From assembly GCA_907164885.2 (NCBI GenBank), contig OU015495.1:103266622-103330621 (forward strand): 64,000 nt of DNA, written 5' to 3'. The translations under genes and the position numbers were made by a program. The notes under the pieces are model-generated. The model searched no databases. It had not been told where the DNA came from and was given only the letters and a program-made list of their open reading frames with translations. Origin of the DNA: Dolomedes plantarius (Eukaryota; Arthropoda; Arachnida; Araneae; Dolomedidae). Below, in pieces: positions 24,303-36,545 of this stretch; positions within the stretch are counted from its first letter, which is position 1; each line of letters opens with the position of its first letter.

Positions 24303-24989
24303 TTTGAGAAAGCACATTGACTGAATAATCTTAAAAGTTCAGACTGTAAATGCATTACCCCCATATATTAAAAGTTCGTGATAAAAATTTTCAGCGTCCA
24401 ACGACTTTATTCTACACATTGTAACTTTAACCATAATTATGATCTCCTTAGATGCAATATTTCAGAATGTTTTTTTTAAAAAGGAAGCTAATATCACCTA
24501 AAATACCTTTGTGGTAGTCCTCCTTTGGCATAATTGTCATTATCTCTCAGGAGAGATTTCAATAGAAAAAATGTAACCTACCGGTTTTTATAAAGTCACT
24601 TAGAATTTTGAGCATCGTCCTTAGAGCGCAAAAAAACGTAAAGAATTGCTCCTTTACTAAATTTACCACCCAAATCTTTTTTACATGAGACTAATAATAG
24701 TTAATGACTTGTGTTAATGTTCATGAGGTTCACCCGTAAAAGCTACAACTTTGAGTTTAAGACAGTCTGACTTCGATTCCTTAAGTTCATAATGCATAAA
24801 GAAACTGCCATTCGGAGTTAATTATTCGTTTGCCTGTCGTTATTACACAGAAAGATGGATAGATCCTCTACAAAGTCAATCATTCTCAATCCCTTGTCCG
24901 GCTCGCACAATATGGTGGAGCTAGGCTCATCCGTGATTTGAAAAATGTGGAAAAACAGATGTGAGTATTTTTTAAATGAATCGGACAAA
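24303..24989. other. spacer, nothing recognised
   Basis: No supported feature. Part may belong to the LTR-like repeat that follows. Confidence 0.35.
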
Positions 24990-25585
24990 CCGTTAAACAT
25001 AAAATGGTGCGGTGCCCACTTCCCTAAGTGGAAAAAGGGTCATTCCTAAAGAAGATCGATAGATCATTAGAACTGGATAGGAAAAGATCATCAGGGCAAA
25101 AATAGGCAATGCAAACCCTCGGGGGAGCCGAGTTGACAAAAGGAACCGCAGACACTGGAATTGGCCAGGTGTGACGAAAAGCTGAAAGGGTTCTTGTATC
25201 ACACATGAGGCGATGGAACTTTCGAGATGTTTCTAGAACTTTCCGAAGTAAAAGGTATAAATAAATGAAAGTCTAATAGCCAGAGCATTACAGACTGAAA
25301 CCTGATGAGGTATTGACGTACGGAGAGAGCGCGGGAAATTTTAAGAGAAGGGAGGGTCTCGTTCGAACTGCATTTTATGAATACCGCTCTGCCTAATCGA
25401 TGTTACCAACGTAGTTCGATGTTACAATCGATGTTACAATCGATGAGTTCTTCGGAACAAACTGATGTACATTATTATTATTATATATATCTTATATTAA
25501 ACGAGATGCAAATAGAGCCATTTACCCGTTTCTACATTAATATTGCGAATTACTTATACACCCGGTCACGGCGATCCGGTTTACA
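24990..25585 (+). repeat. LTR-like repeat, uninterrupted copy
   Basis: This stretch aligns with 59550-60754 once the solo LTR at 59994-60626 is removed. Shared blocks include AGCATTACAGACT, ATTGACGTAC, GAGAGAGCGCGGGAAAT and CCATTTA.CCGTTTCTACAT. A TATA box (TATAAATA, 25256-25263) lies about 25 bp before the AGCATTACAGACT block, and the repeat ends CGGTTTACA. This suggests an LTR of another retrotransposon on the plus strand. The left boundary is uncertain and no target duplication was found. Confidence 0.55.
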
Positions 25586-26105
25586 ACCCTTTTCTGTTAA
25601 ACGCGTATTTTTTTTCAATATTTAGGGACAAATATTTTCTGGTTTCTGCTGGAACTATTCATTTCACAAACAATGAATGGTCCGCAGTCAATTTCCCCCT
25701 TTTCACAGATACTTAAATTGGTTATTTCTTACGGATAAATAACTTGAGTTATTTTTTAGCCCAACTGTTACCTTTTGCTTCATGACAACTGGACAGTTCA
25801 TTGAACAACGTTCAAATTAATACTTTTTTTTAAATAAGAGATGAACATTTTAGGAGGAGCGTGTCTTAAAAGTGAAGTTGATCTGCCTCAAGCATTCCGT
25901 AAGATTCTCAATGGACAGGCGGCGAATGTATTTCAACGAGGAAATGCGAAAACTTCAAGCTCTATAGCGACCCCGTCAGGAAAATATTCTACTCTATGAG
26001 GATAGAAAATGATCAGTTTTGTTCAGATAGCTCTTTACTTCTGAACTGGATACCAATTTCCGAGAGATCATCAATGAAAGTATACAAAGTTGGAGTTTAA
26101 TTTTG
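25586..26105. other. spacer, nothing recognised
   Basis: No supported gene or repeat end. Confidence 0.4.
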
Positions 26106-27234
26106 CCGAGGTTTCCAACCTGGGAGGCGCGAACTATTGCCAGGGGAGGTACCAAAACTTTTTAATAAAAAATCAATGTTCATACCATAATATCTATAAA
26201 TAAACGAATAAATCATAATATCTATAATTAAAAAAAAAAAAAGAACTTTTTATATGCCATGTTTTTTAATTTTCTGTTGAATCACATAAACTTGACAATT
26301 CTATGTATTAATAAATACTTTTAAAAATTTTTTTTGATGAATTATCCCATCAACTTGAAAGAAAATGAAGTTAATTGGAAGTTAACTTGCATATAACTTT
26401 TCGTTCCCGTTCCTGCCAATAGATGGCTGCACCAGTCTGCAAAACAAAAATTAACTTAAAGTAACTGAAAATTAATTTAATTCTGCCTAAAGATGGCTAA
26501 AAGTATTAAAAAAACGTATTGTCATCGTGTTCTGAGCTATTCTAAAACTTTCAAATGTCTAGCTAGTCGGGAAGTTAGTTAAAAATCGATTGCAAGATTT
26601 GTACTGGACAAACACACACACAAACACACAAACAAGAAAGCAAGTTAATTAAAACATGTTAATAAATAGACGAATTAGAGTTGACAACCATCGGAAAAGA
26701 AAAATTGATAGAATTGTCATTCGATAGCTCACTAAAACAAAAGTTTCAAAATGAAATCAGAATTCAATTTTGGATAAATCTTAGTGCAGAGTATGAATTT
26801 TTGTATTGCAAAGCAATATGCAAGTGCTTCTACCGTTTGTAACGTCTTATTTATGCGAAACGGGCTTTTCGGCACTGGCTGCAATGAAAACCAAATATCG
26901 AGCCAGGTTAATAGTCGAAAAAGAGTTACGAGCCGCACTCTCCACATTGTCCCCAAGATTTGATAAACTTTGTGCCAATAAACAACAACCCTCGCATTAA
27001 ATTTAGTTAGATGTAGTTTAATTAGTAATTTAATATGAAAATAAATATGCATGTTGTATTGTTATAGCAAAATCTTGTTATTATTCTGTTAATTGTAGTT
27101 TTCATTTTTTTTTTGTAATAAAGTTATCATTAAAGTGTCTATATTATTATATCTATTAAAACATAGGGAGGCGCGGAATTTTTTTTTCTAGGGGGGGGGG
27201 GGCGACGTAGTAGCATAAAGGTCCGAAACCGCTG
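26106..27234 (+). mobile_element. degraded hAT transposon
   Basis: The left end reads CCGAGGTTTCCAACCTGGG and the right end, on the minus strand, reads CAGCGGTTTCGGACCTTT. These are diverged hAT inverted repeats. A transposase C-terminus lies just inside the right end. At 1.13 kb it is far below the 2.5-4 kb of a full element, and no clear 8-bp duplication remains. A CA-rich run at 26609-26635 lies inside. Confidence 0.7.
26708..27000 (+). pseudogene. hAT transposase C-terminal dimerisation region, frameshifted
   Basis: Two frames join near 26818. The upstream frame reads FDSSLKQKFQNEI then FWINLSAEYEFL. The downstream frame reads VLLPFVTSYLCETGFSALAA, then KTKYRARL, and ends at a stop at 26998-27000. 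This is the conserved hAT C-terminal region of the group that includes ZBED5/SCAND3-like genes. Only the last 90 or so residues remain, and the frameshift makes it a pseudogene. Confidence 0.85.
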
Positions 27235-27495
27235 ATAGATCATCTCTTGAGGAAGTCACGCTATTGGATCCAGCCGCCTAGATGAAGTAAAAAGAAGTTA
27301 CCTATCTTAAAATATTTTTAAAACCTTCCAAATGATTTGTAAAATTAACTCGACAAATAAGACGACAGCTATGGCTGCAATATTTAAAACGCAATTTTAA
27401 ACAAATTCATCTGATTCTACATCTGTTTTCATTCACGTAATTGAAAGAAGCAATTAAAAAATATGGAATGGTTAATTATCTATTTCTTTGGGGTT
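27235..27495. other. spacer, nothing recognised
   Basis: Short AT-rich spacer without signal. Confidence 0.4.
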
Positions 27496-27503
27496 ATCTT
27501 CAT

Positions 27504-28055
27504 CAGGCCCAGTAGGCTCGGGCCTAGGGTCCCCCCCAAAAATTTTTATTTTATAAAAATTTTATTTAAAAAGTACAAAAAAAGTTTTATTTAAAATATT
27601 TAAATTAAAATTTAAAATTTATTTGAAAAAACTTAAATTTTATTTATAAATTTTATTTTAAAAAAGATAAAATTCCCAATTATTTTTTTTTATTTTACTT
27701 TTTTAATAGCAATATTTTTTTATATATCTTTTCAAATTTGACTGATTATTTCATCATATGTATAGTTCATTATACGTATGTTAGTGTGTATATAAGGGAT
27801 TAATAAATTTTTCTGGTTGCATTGTATTGGTGATTTAATGGTGAAGTTAATATATTGTATTGTTTTTCGTTATTTCATAATGTTCTAGGCTTCTACGCTT
27901 CAAATAGCCAATTCTTGGTAAAATGGTACTTTCACGATGATTCATAATTTTTTTTGTATGCGTCAATTTTAAAAATTTTACGCCCACATCAGTGTTAGGG
28001 GGACCCCCCATCCCGAGTTGTGCCTATAGTCAAGAATTTTCTAAATCGGGCCCTG
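27504..28055. mobile_element. hAT-like MITE, 552 bp, perfect 8-bp duplication
   Basis: The element runs from CAGGCCCAGTAGGCTCGGGC to CTAAATCGGGCCCTG. The perfect direct repeats ATCTTCAT flank it at 27496-27503 and 28056-28063. Subterminal C and G tracts surround an extremely AT-rich core. It is noncoding; the 61-codon frame at 27992 reads across its end and is accidental. Confidence 0.9.
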
Positions 28056-28063
28056 ATCTTCAT

Positions 28064-29119
28064 CATCGTTGCACTGAAATCGTTAGGACACATATTCATC
28101 CCTATAAAAACTCCACACCAATGTCCGTACTCGAAACTGACCAAGGGCTAAGAAATCTCAGTACCGCTGAATTGTAATAACACGTGATTAATGGATTTGG
28201 ATGGTCGAACCCTTACGTTTGCAACTTTTCAGAATTTCGTTGGCTAAATTTAAAGTTTTTTTGTTTTTTTTTTCATTTTTCTCTTTTGAACAGGCGGACG
28301 AATGGCTTACTTCCCCTTGAAAACCCTCTTAGGGAGCCAACATTCCCCATGTCATCGTACGCTGCTGTGCTAAAACTCCCCCTGAAAAACACGATGCTTT
28401 ATGAAAAAGTCAAAATTCTATTCTAAAATATATTCACCCACACAAAGCGGGAGAAGAATTAATCTTTGTCTCAGGGCAGCCTCGGCATCGGTGTGAATAC
28501 TTTCAAAAATGCTCCGAGGACGCGGTATGCGCCCAAGACAGAAATAAAATCCATCCATTCTTCCCCTAGAGCATCTACTTATCTATGACTTGTCCCCTAC
28601 TTTGAGTTAGGAAGTACCAGCAGAGCCCATCCGGCACAAGAAAAGGAAATGTGTTGATAGCGAGAGCGGGAAAAACATCATTTTTCTTTCGTCTTTGTCC
28701 TTTCTTTCTTTTCCTTTCCATATTTTTTTTTATTTCACAGTGTATGTCAAGGATAGTGACCCGTAGCAAAATATCAAGACTGAAGAACAATGTTAGCTAA
28801 TGTGAATATTTAATTTCTCATACGGGGAAAAAAACCAACCAAAGTTTGCTTTGTAATGCAAAGGGGGGAAATTAAGGTGTGTTTTCTAAATTCGAAATTT
28901 TTGTAAAGTTTTGCTACCAAACCCGTTAAAATTTTTTAATAATTTTTTTAATTAAAATTTTTTCAACTAGTCCAAAAAAATAACTACATACATACTCACA
29001 AAGAAAAGTCATTTTTCCTCAAGAGAAGTAAACATGGGAAAGAAATCATTTTTCAAACATTTTTTCAGGATTGCAAAATCTTTCAATTATTTTGTAACTT
29101 TGGAAATAGGCAGATATAA
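28064..29119. other. spacer, no gene recognised
   Basis: Frames at 28184-28426 (80 codons) and 28575-28790 (minus) have no family features. The stretch at 28290-28560 is less AT-rich. Confidence 0.4.
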
Positions 29120-29758
29120 TCTATATATATAAAACAGTTCCGTAACTGACAGACTGACTGACATATAACGCACAGACCAAACCGCTGGACCTAAAGGGCT
29201 GAAATTTTGCATGGCGATTCTTCTTAAAGTGTAGGGGTGCACTAAAGATTTTTGAAAAATTCTTCTTAGATTATATATAATTAAATGTTTTAGCTGTTTT
29301 TGTAACTTTTTTTAGGTGTGCATTTAAAATAACAATCTGAGGGTTACAAAATTTACACCATGAGAAAGATCTTAAAATTTCCTTTAAAATGAAATCTTTT
29401 TTAAATCTTTACCTTCATTTTCTGATTTTTGGTGAATTTTTAAAGATTAATTTTTAGAATTAAATTTATTAAATGCTGATCACGGGGTTTCTTTTCTTTT
29501 TGTGATAATTTAAACTAATTTTTCGTCACGTGCATAACAACGAAATAGACAAAAAATATTTCTTTCTTGCTAATGCGGCAGACGATTGGACATTATCCAA
29601 AAGAATATTAAAATACAGTAAAAGATATGTTCCTCAAACTGTACTATATTAGCTGTACTATATTCTTTAGTATGTTCTATTAGATTTAATTTGAATATTT
29701 TCTTTGACATTATTTTTCCTATAAAAATATCCGTTACGATTTTTTTATAAATATATTC

Positions 29759-29759
<1 letters not shown>

Positions 29760-29826
<67 letters not shown>
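29760..29826. repeat. TA microsatellite at the nested insertion site
   Basis: A TA run of about 65 bp directly left of the maT element; it continues on the right side at 31132-31172. The related Helitrons have a short TA run at the same internal position. Confidence 0.9.
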
Positions 29827-29829
<3 letters not shown>

Positions 29830-31131
29830 GGTGGCTAATAAATACTGTGACAAATATCGAATCATTTAATTACACACAGATGAAATAGAAAATGGAAAAT
29901 ACAACAATATTATGAACATTATACATGAAAGTTTACCATGAAATAATTTTACTCGAATCGACCGCCATCTTTATCGATTACTAAAGATAATCTCTTACGC
30001 CACTGTCCTATTGCGGCACGAATCATTTTATGAGGTAATTTGTCCCATTCACTCCGTTAGGAAGCTTTGAGGGAGTCCAAACTTCTGTGCTGCTTAGCAT
30101 TTACTTTAGACTCTAAAATCCCCCAAATGGAATAGTCTAAAGGATTTAGATCTGGTGAAGAAGGTGGCCAATCTTCTTGCTTGATAAACTTCGGGCAATT
30201 GGCATGGAGCCATTCCTGTGTTGTTTTGGATCGTTGGGACGGTGCAGAATCTTGCTGAAATATCCAATTCTTTTTCGGATACAATCTGTTAGCATGTGAT
30301 AATAAACGTGTATCCAATACTTCCTGTTTGTAATATTCAGCATTGATTTTTACCCCTTTATCGATGAATTTCAGAGGCAGTTTTCCATTGTGTGACACTG
30401 CAGCCCAAACCATAACAGAATTCTTGTTCTGAAAGCGTTTAACAGTTCGAAGATTTTCAGGTATATCCTCGAAGGTTGCTGAATATACAGCATCATTTTT
30501 AGCATTATAACTTTGTTCTGTACAAAACAGCTTCTCATCAGAGAAAATTATTTTTTCAACACTTTTGCTACCGTGCCGGTTCAGCAATTTCTTACATCTT
30601 TGTAACCTTTTTACTATTTGTGCAGTAGTCAAACCTTGAACTTTTCTTTTGCGATAAGGGCGAAAACCCAGGTCTTCATTTATGATAAGTTGCATAGTTC
30701 TGCGACTGATGTTCTCTTCTGCAGCCATTTTATTTTCAGAACGTTGTGGATTTCTTCGTATGTTTTCACGAATTCTTTTGATACGTTCTTTTGTACGAAC
30801 AGTGCGTGGACGACCGGACCTTGGTCGATCTTTACAGCTATTGGTATCCAATAATCGATTTATAGTCCTATATATAAACGTCCTATTAAAACCAAGGCAT
30901 TTTAATTGCTTAAATATTTTACCTGCAAAAAATCCACGATCAAAAAGCTGTTTAACCATTAACCTTTTGGCTTCCATCTTTAAAAATATTCTACATGTTT
31001 TACTTTAAACAAAAATTGTCTGCGTTTACAAAAAGTTGCCAATCACACAAATAGATAGATAAATTGTTTTTCCAAAAGATTAAAATTAACTCTTATTTTT
31101 TGGAGTGTTACAGTATTTATTAGCCACCCTG
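29827..31131 (-). mobile_element. Tc1/mariner-superfamily transposon, DD37D (maT-like), 1305 bp
   Basis: The perfect inverted repeats start CAGGGTGGCTAATAAATACT at both ends, flanked by TA (29825-29826, 31132-31133) within a TA microsatellite of the host Helitron. Length and ends are those of an intact element. It encodes one transposase on the minus strand, complete except for an in-frame stop near its end. Confidence 0.92.
30057..30977 (-). CDS. transposase, DD37D (maT-like), shortened by a nonsense codon
   Basis: A 306-residue frame. Residues 1-115 form the bipartite DNA-binding region with two helix-turn-helix units joined by a GRPR-type linker (SGRPRTV, 54-60). Residues 140-285 form the DDE domain, which cuts and joins transposon ends at TA. 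The catalytic triad is Asp147 (IIFSDEK), Asp243 (FQQDSAPS) and Asp281 (SPDLNPLDY). The 37 residues between the last two give DD37D, as in maT elements. The frame ends at TAA (30057-30059). The same frame stays open after it for 35 more codons (with SEWDKLPHKMIRAAIGQW, the usual C-terminal helix) to a stop at 29949-29951. A single nonsense change therefore probably removed the normal C-terminus of a 342-residue protein. It may be inactive or weakly active. Confidence 0.88.
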   Translation of the reverse strand: MEAKRLMVKQLFDRGFFAGKIFKQLKCLGFNRTFIYRTINRLLDTNSCKDRPRSGRPRTVRTKERIKRIRENIRRNPQRSENKMAAEENISRRTMQLIINEDLGFRPYRKRKVQGLTTAQIVKRLQRCKKLLNRHGSKSVEKIIFSDEKLFCTEQSYNAKNDAVYSATFEDIPENLRTVKRFQNKNSVMVWAAVSHNGKLPLKFIDKGVKINAEYYKQEVLDTRLLSHANRLYPKKNWIFQQDSAPSQRSKTTQEWLHANCPKFIKQEDWPPSSPDLNPLDYSIWGILESKVNAKQHRSLDSLKAS

Positions 31132-31169
<38 letters not shown>

Positions 31170-31251
31170 TATAGGCATTAATTAATTGCATACATTGGCC
31201 GTTGTATTTAATTTGAATGTACTCCGTAGCGAAGTACGGGTATTCAGCTAG

Positions 31252-32099
31252 TATTATATGAAACTGAACATAAGTATTGCATCGTTCAAAGGATGAACCC
31301 AACATAATTCGACCTCTAAGGCACCGAATCCCATTTGGGTTTGCGATGCAATAAAATAGCCTTCTGAACACTTTGATATAGAATTTCATTTCTAAAAGTA
31401 AATTCTAAATATGAGTATGTAAACAGTTTATGCATAAAATTTATATATTTTATTCCCTTCAAATAAGAGCGATCTTTTAATTTTGATTTGTTTTAACGAA
31501 GGTTAGTCACAAACTTGAATAACAGTTTACAGGCAGTCGTGAATTTACTTATGTCTTAGGCTATTAAATTTGAATTTCCAAGACACTCGCATCTTTTAAT
31601 GGGTTCCTGTTTTTGTCCTCTCTTAGAAATAACCAAAAATAACTATAAAACATTATAAAATATTGCATTTTTATAATCTACCTATTTAAACGTGACAATG
31701 TAATCATTTTTATGTTAGAAATCAAAAACTTGCATTTAAGTTCTTTAAGTATTTGGGATGTTAAAACTATTGATAGAGATACCAATTTTTCATTTGGTTA
31801 ATAGAACATTCTTGGACTGTTTGAAGGAGAATACCCTAAGTCTTCTAGTGTCCGTACTGTCTCTGAATGTTCACTTTTTGTCTTACATGCATGTTTTATC
31901 TGCGTATTCAACTTGATCTTATTACCACGCAACTCAATCATCTTCAAGGGATTTTCAATCTATTGCAACTGTTCTTGCCATGCAAAATATGGACTGTTTT
32001 AATGGACATTGTAAGGACTTTGCCTTAAATAAAAGACTGCCAGCCCTTTTGCATTTAATCCTTTAATTGCATTTCTCGACTAAATACAGGATATTTATA
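31252..32099. other. AT-rich spacer
   Basis: No supported feature. Confidence 0.4.
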
Positions 32100-32560
32100 A
32101 TATATATAAAAGATTAAATTCGTGGGTTCACGGTATATATGAGGAAGGTCAGACTTGAGTTGTCGCTGCGCGCATTCAAGTCTATCTAGGCCTGACAGTA
32201 TCTCCTTGTGTCTGGCTCCAGCGTCACTCTGAATAACTTCGTCTCTGAATCTCTGACATGAAATTAACTCGCGTCCGGTGACTTTATATACGTTCGCTGA
32301 ACGTTCTCGAAAGGTATAGAAAACTCCGCCTTTCTTTATTCAGTTATTGTTCCCAGACGACTAGGTGCCTCCGATCGGCAACTTCCCTTTTGTAGCTGAC
32401 GAACTGTTACGCGAACTGTCGGTAGCAATTCCGGTCTTTATGTCACCAAGACTGTCTGTCTCCAGCCGTCTTAATCAATTATGTGCACAAAGCGCGCGTT
32501 GGTTGGTCTTCCCGAAATTTCCAAGCAGAAAATATTCGCTATTGTACGGGAGTCGTTACA
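32100..32560 (-). repeat. possible solo LTR of a third retrotransposon family
   Basis: Markedly less AT-rich than its surroundings. On the minus strand it begins TGTAACGACTCCCGTACAAT and contains a TATA-like TATATAAAG (about 32283-32291) about 270 bp in, the layout of an arthropod LTR promoter. No matching second end, target duplication or second copy was found here, so the left boundary and the call are tentative. The 88-codon frame at 32365 has no family match. Confidence 0.35.
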
Positions 32561-32864
32561 ACATCTTTAAATTTCGCGAAAAAAACAAATGTTCCCTGTT
32601 TCCACCTGTTAAGTGTGCTGTCTACATGTAATATCCGTGAAGTCACATTCCTGTAAACAATATACGTCACATTAACCATGCTCATAACAGGCATATTTTA
32701 AAAAATATTGCAGTTAATCGTTCTGGGACAAGGTATGATGCAATAACGATATTTAAATAGCATGGAAACGCGTATTATTTCCTTTCGTCCTTACTGGACA
32801 TGATCTCACTGTACTGATAGTGTCTTGTCAGCAGAGAGCTTTCAGTGTGTTCTGCCTCATGATA
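32561..32864. other. spacer, nothing recognised
   Basis: No supported feature. Confidence 0.35.
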
Positions 32865-32868
32865 TTAA

Positions 32869-33541
32869 GGGGACAAGGGACCTTCAACTTCGTTTGTTTT
32901 ACGTTTTCAATAATTTACTATTTATACTAAATGAGAATAATTAATATTATTTTTTACTTTATTGAAGACAATTAGAATTAACAAATAAGTATTTTGTTTA
33001 AGAATAAGACCTGTTTATCAAAAAAGTTTTCAAAAATGATAGCATTTTTCAAAATGCTCCATGCGCATTACTTTTCGTTTGATTTCTTTCAAATTTTCCA
33101 GGATTGTCAATTGAAGTGTTTTCCACAAACCTGTGCATAATTCTTTGAAACCACAAATATATTTCAAATTTGTAGTCCATGAAATAAAGCAAAAACGTAA
33201 AAAAACATAAAAAAACAACAGCCAAATTTTAAAAAATTAATTCCTACGGCTTTAGATTTCTATAAAAAAAATTCATAGCACAATTATATTAATATATGTA
33301 CTGTAAACTTATGTTAAAAAATCTAAGGTTTTTAAATGATCTGGAATGCGCATGGAGCATTTTGAAAAATGCTAGTATTTTTGAAAAAAATTTTGAAAAA
33401 AGGCACTTTTCCACCAAAAATCCTTATTTTGGATTCTAAGGGTTTTAAATGTAGTAAAAAAAAATACAAATTATTCGCCTTTTGTATATAGAGTTAAAAA
33501 TTATAAATAAAAAAATTCAAAGCTGAAGGTCCCTTGTTCCC
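32869..33541. mobile_element. TTAA-flanked (piggyBac-like) MITE with long inverted repeats, 673 bp
   Basis: The left end is GGGGACAAGGGACCTTCA and the right end, inverted, is GGGAACAAGGGACCTTCA. Both are flanked by TTAA (32865-32868 and 33542-33545), the piggyBac target. A second inverted pair lies further in (AGCATTTTTCAAAATGCTCC near 33040 and its complement near 33352). It has no coding capacity. Confidence 0.8.
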
Positions 33542-33545
33542 TTAA

Positions 33546-35436
33546 ATAAATCAGCATCACATGCAAAACGACCAGTTTCTCGCATTAAATGATTTGCACA
33601 AATAATAGAATACATCTTTCAGATACAAAATAAGGGGCTTTTAATCATAAAATTAAAATAGAGTAGCATGGGTTTTGTCCTTTTATTTAGTGACTGTAAC
33701 CTCCAACCATTTTTTCTTGAATACTCTTTTCCTTTCAAGAAAAATGTCTTTTTTTATACGGCTAGCAATCGTAACTCAGTATATTAACTCTTTACGCACT
33801 ATAATGACGGCTTGACTATAATGTAACCCCATTTGCGATAAAATAGGAATTAATTCAATGATTTAAAACAATATTTGTCAGTTTTATTCCCTTTCTCCTT
33901 AACTAATTGGGATGGCTTAATGACCTCCCTGGAATTTAGTCCAGATTTTATGGGCTCTCGCGTCCCACCGTCGGCATGAATGTTTCTAGCCGTCCCGATC
34001 AAATTAGTCCTTGTGAAGCAAAAGTTGGTCGCAGCCCTCTAAACCGATCAACCAAACTTAAGTAATTACTTTCAATAACTCAAGTTCATAAACTTATATA
34101 TAGCTATATTATCTGTAGGATAATATCCATACTAACTTTTGCAATGTTGCTATTTACACCAAATTTTGTCTCCTCCATCATTCTGTTAAGTACATCCTTT
34201 AGACTAGTGTTTCCCAATGATATCACTTCATTGATAACACCAAATATAAAATTTAAAAATTTTGTACAAATATCATAATTCACAAAAAGTCATCTTTATG
34301 CAATAAATATGTTTTTTAATCTTTTAAATATTGTAGGAGAATAGTATCTTTCGCCTAACAGCAGCAACTTCCCTTCAGGTTCTACTAACAGATGAGAAAC
34401 CACAGATTTTCAATCGAATTCCTTTACATAGTGACCAAGGCAAATCATTTTTACGGCATACCTGCTTTGAAAATATCTAACAAGTTTCCCCGACGCATAC
34501 TGTGAAACGATTTAATATTTCAAACTTTACGGAAAAGCTATTCACTTCTATAGACGCAGTGTTCTGTGTTTGCCGAACTTCCCTGCCTGCATAAATTGCC
34601 AGCTATATCAAATTAACTCAACCATTGTCTCAATGCAGATGCTATTAAACTGCATCAACAAGTCCAGACAAAACAAGAACGTTTCAATCATTTTAATATC
34701 GGGGAAAAGCAATTTCCCTCAGCATTTTCAAAATCCCACCCCACCCTTCGAACGCAGTCAGAGGGCATCCGCAATCCGGTTAAAACACTTACAGCCGCGT
34801 CCTGTCCATCAAACTTCTGCGATCCCGTTATGCAAATTAAATAGATTTATTATATCGGGCACACACGGAAATTTCTGTTTGGTGGAAAGAGGTTTTGCAA
34901 AAGCCGATTTTCTGGTCCCCCCCATCCACCTCGCATCTTTCCCCGAAGGGCGGATAATTGCGTTATAAGGTGGGCTTGTGAATCATCCCGTTCGTTGCAG
35001 GCACCTCTGGCAAAGAAATGGTGGACTGAAATTGCGAGATAAACTCGTTTTCGTAGCGGAGTGCAAGTCAGGTGAAGTGCGAAAATCCATGAAAATAATG
35101 AAATGTGTGTATGTGTGCGTAGGGGGGAGGTTTGCAAGGGAGCAAACTGCCTTTTCAATTTTACTGCGTATGGAGTGTGTCGTCGACACGGTCTCCGACA
35201 GAAAAAGAAAAAAAAATTGATGAAGGAATTTAGGCTATTTTGAACACAGAGTTTTAAACAGCAGTTTCGGATGGGTAAAAGAGAATGATGTCTATATGGC
35301 GGAGATGATATAAGCTTAAGTGAATACCGTATCCACATTACCAAATGTTATGCAACTTATGAAAGTAAGTAGCCTTAACCTTTAGCTTACGGAGCCCAAT
35401 TTTCCGATTGCCCCCTTTGTAAGAACGATCATTAAT
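33546..35436. other. spacer with a less AT-rich stretch at 34730-35180
   Basis: Overlapping frames on both strands (132 codons + at 34570; 164 codons - at 34850-35344) match nothing I recognise and mutually exclude each other. An ATGCAAAT octamer lies near 34828. I see no gene I can defend. Confidence 0.35.
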
Positions 35437-35437
35437 A

Positions 35438-35475
<38 letters not shown>

Positions 35476-35503
35476 TGTATATATATATATATATATATAT
35501 ATT
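35437..35503. repeat. TA microsatellite
   Basis: TA runs interrupted once by TGTTTG. Confidence 0.9.
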
Positions 35504-36460
35504 ATCATTCTTGGACCCGTATTCTTGGGATACACGCTATCACACCCCGTAAGGAAAAGGTTAAGTGAACTGCTCGCTTTATGAGAATGATGGATGATAA
35601 TAGGAAATCGTTAGGGTCAACTGGTTTTTGGAAGAGGAGAATGACAAAATTAAAATGAGTCATTGCAGCCGACCCCATTTCCATTTCTTAAGGCAATTAA
35701 TTTGAGAACTAATACAAAAATAGTTGCGTTTTAGAAGGCCTTGGGCTATCGTAAGTTGTCGTGGTCTAGAAAAGGATGGTTGTAGTGATGCACAAGTGTG
35801 TGAAGAGACATGCCTGTACATTCATAGAATATACTTATTTAAAGCGCTCGAATATACGTATTGACAATATTTATGGATACCTATATATATGTATATTTGA
35901 GTTATAATTAGAAGCAAGACTCAGACAGCCATTGACACTGAAGGACAGTCATTTAGATGTGTCTAACATTTATGACGTTAACGCTTATCAAAGTTTAATG
36001 CATGGACTAACAGAAATACAATACCCTTTTTAATGTATTTACGCGGACGGACACAGAGATCGAAGCAATCAGCTCTTGTATTAAGATTATTGAAATAAAG
36101 TTTTAAAAAAATGAAACTTGTATATAATAGGATTTTATAAAGAAAACAATTCATGAAATATAACACGTGATAAAATTTCTGGACATTAAACCTTTTACTG
36201 AGCTATTAAAACTTTAGAGGTGTATATAATTGTGCTGCTAAAATTTAATAAGGCATGAATAGAGTAAATTTTCATTATGTAACACTTGTTTATCAATTGA
36301 AATTAAATAACTGATTTTTATATATTCTCTACTTCATTTTCCCTTTAAAATATTCAAGAATTAGTTATTCATTCTAAAGCTTCCAACTAGATCTAGGATT
36401 GGCATTCGAAGAGATAAATTAATAGACATATTTAATAAAGCAATATGATTAAATTTTTTG
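35504..36460. other. AT-rich spacer
   Basis: No supported feature. Confidence 0.4.
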
Positions 36461-36545
36461 CACACATGCACACACGCGCATACACACACACACACACACG
36501 TACATACATACATATATACAAGTATATATATATGTGTGGGTGTGT
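36461..36545. repeat. CA/TACA/TA compound microsatellite
   Basis: CA repeats (36469-36500) grade into TACATA and TA repeats. Confidence 0.85.

Larger units (their letters stand above)
29120..31251 (+). mobile_element. non-autonomous Helitron split by a nested maT transposon
   Basis: The 5' end TCTATATATATAAAACAG (29120) and the 3' end CAGCTAG (to 31251) lie between A and T. The hairpin CCGTAGCGAAGTACGGG precedes the end. The interior matches the copies at 13762, 16769 and 22147. It is interrupted in its TA-rich segment by the DD37D transposon at 29827-31131. Without the insert it is about 0.83 kb. Confidence 0.85.

Noticed and set aside
24034..24324. Overlapping frames encoding Tyr-Ile and Cys-Val runs
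   Set aside because: They are translations of the TA/GT microsatellite.
33905..34020. Fourth copy of the conserved-core repeat on the minus strand
   Set aside because: Only CCAGGGAGGTCATTA matches; the CCATCA and AGCAGAAA parts are missing.
34570..35344. Overlapping 132- and 164-residue frames on opposite strands
   Set aside because: No recognisable domain, mutually exclusive, and explained by a locally less AT-rich composition.
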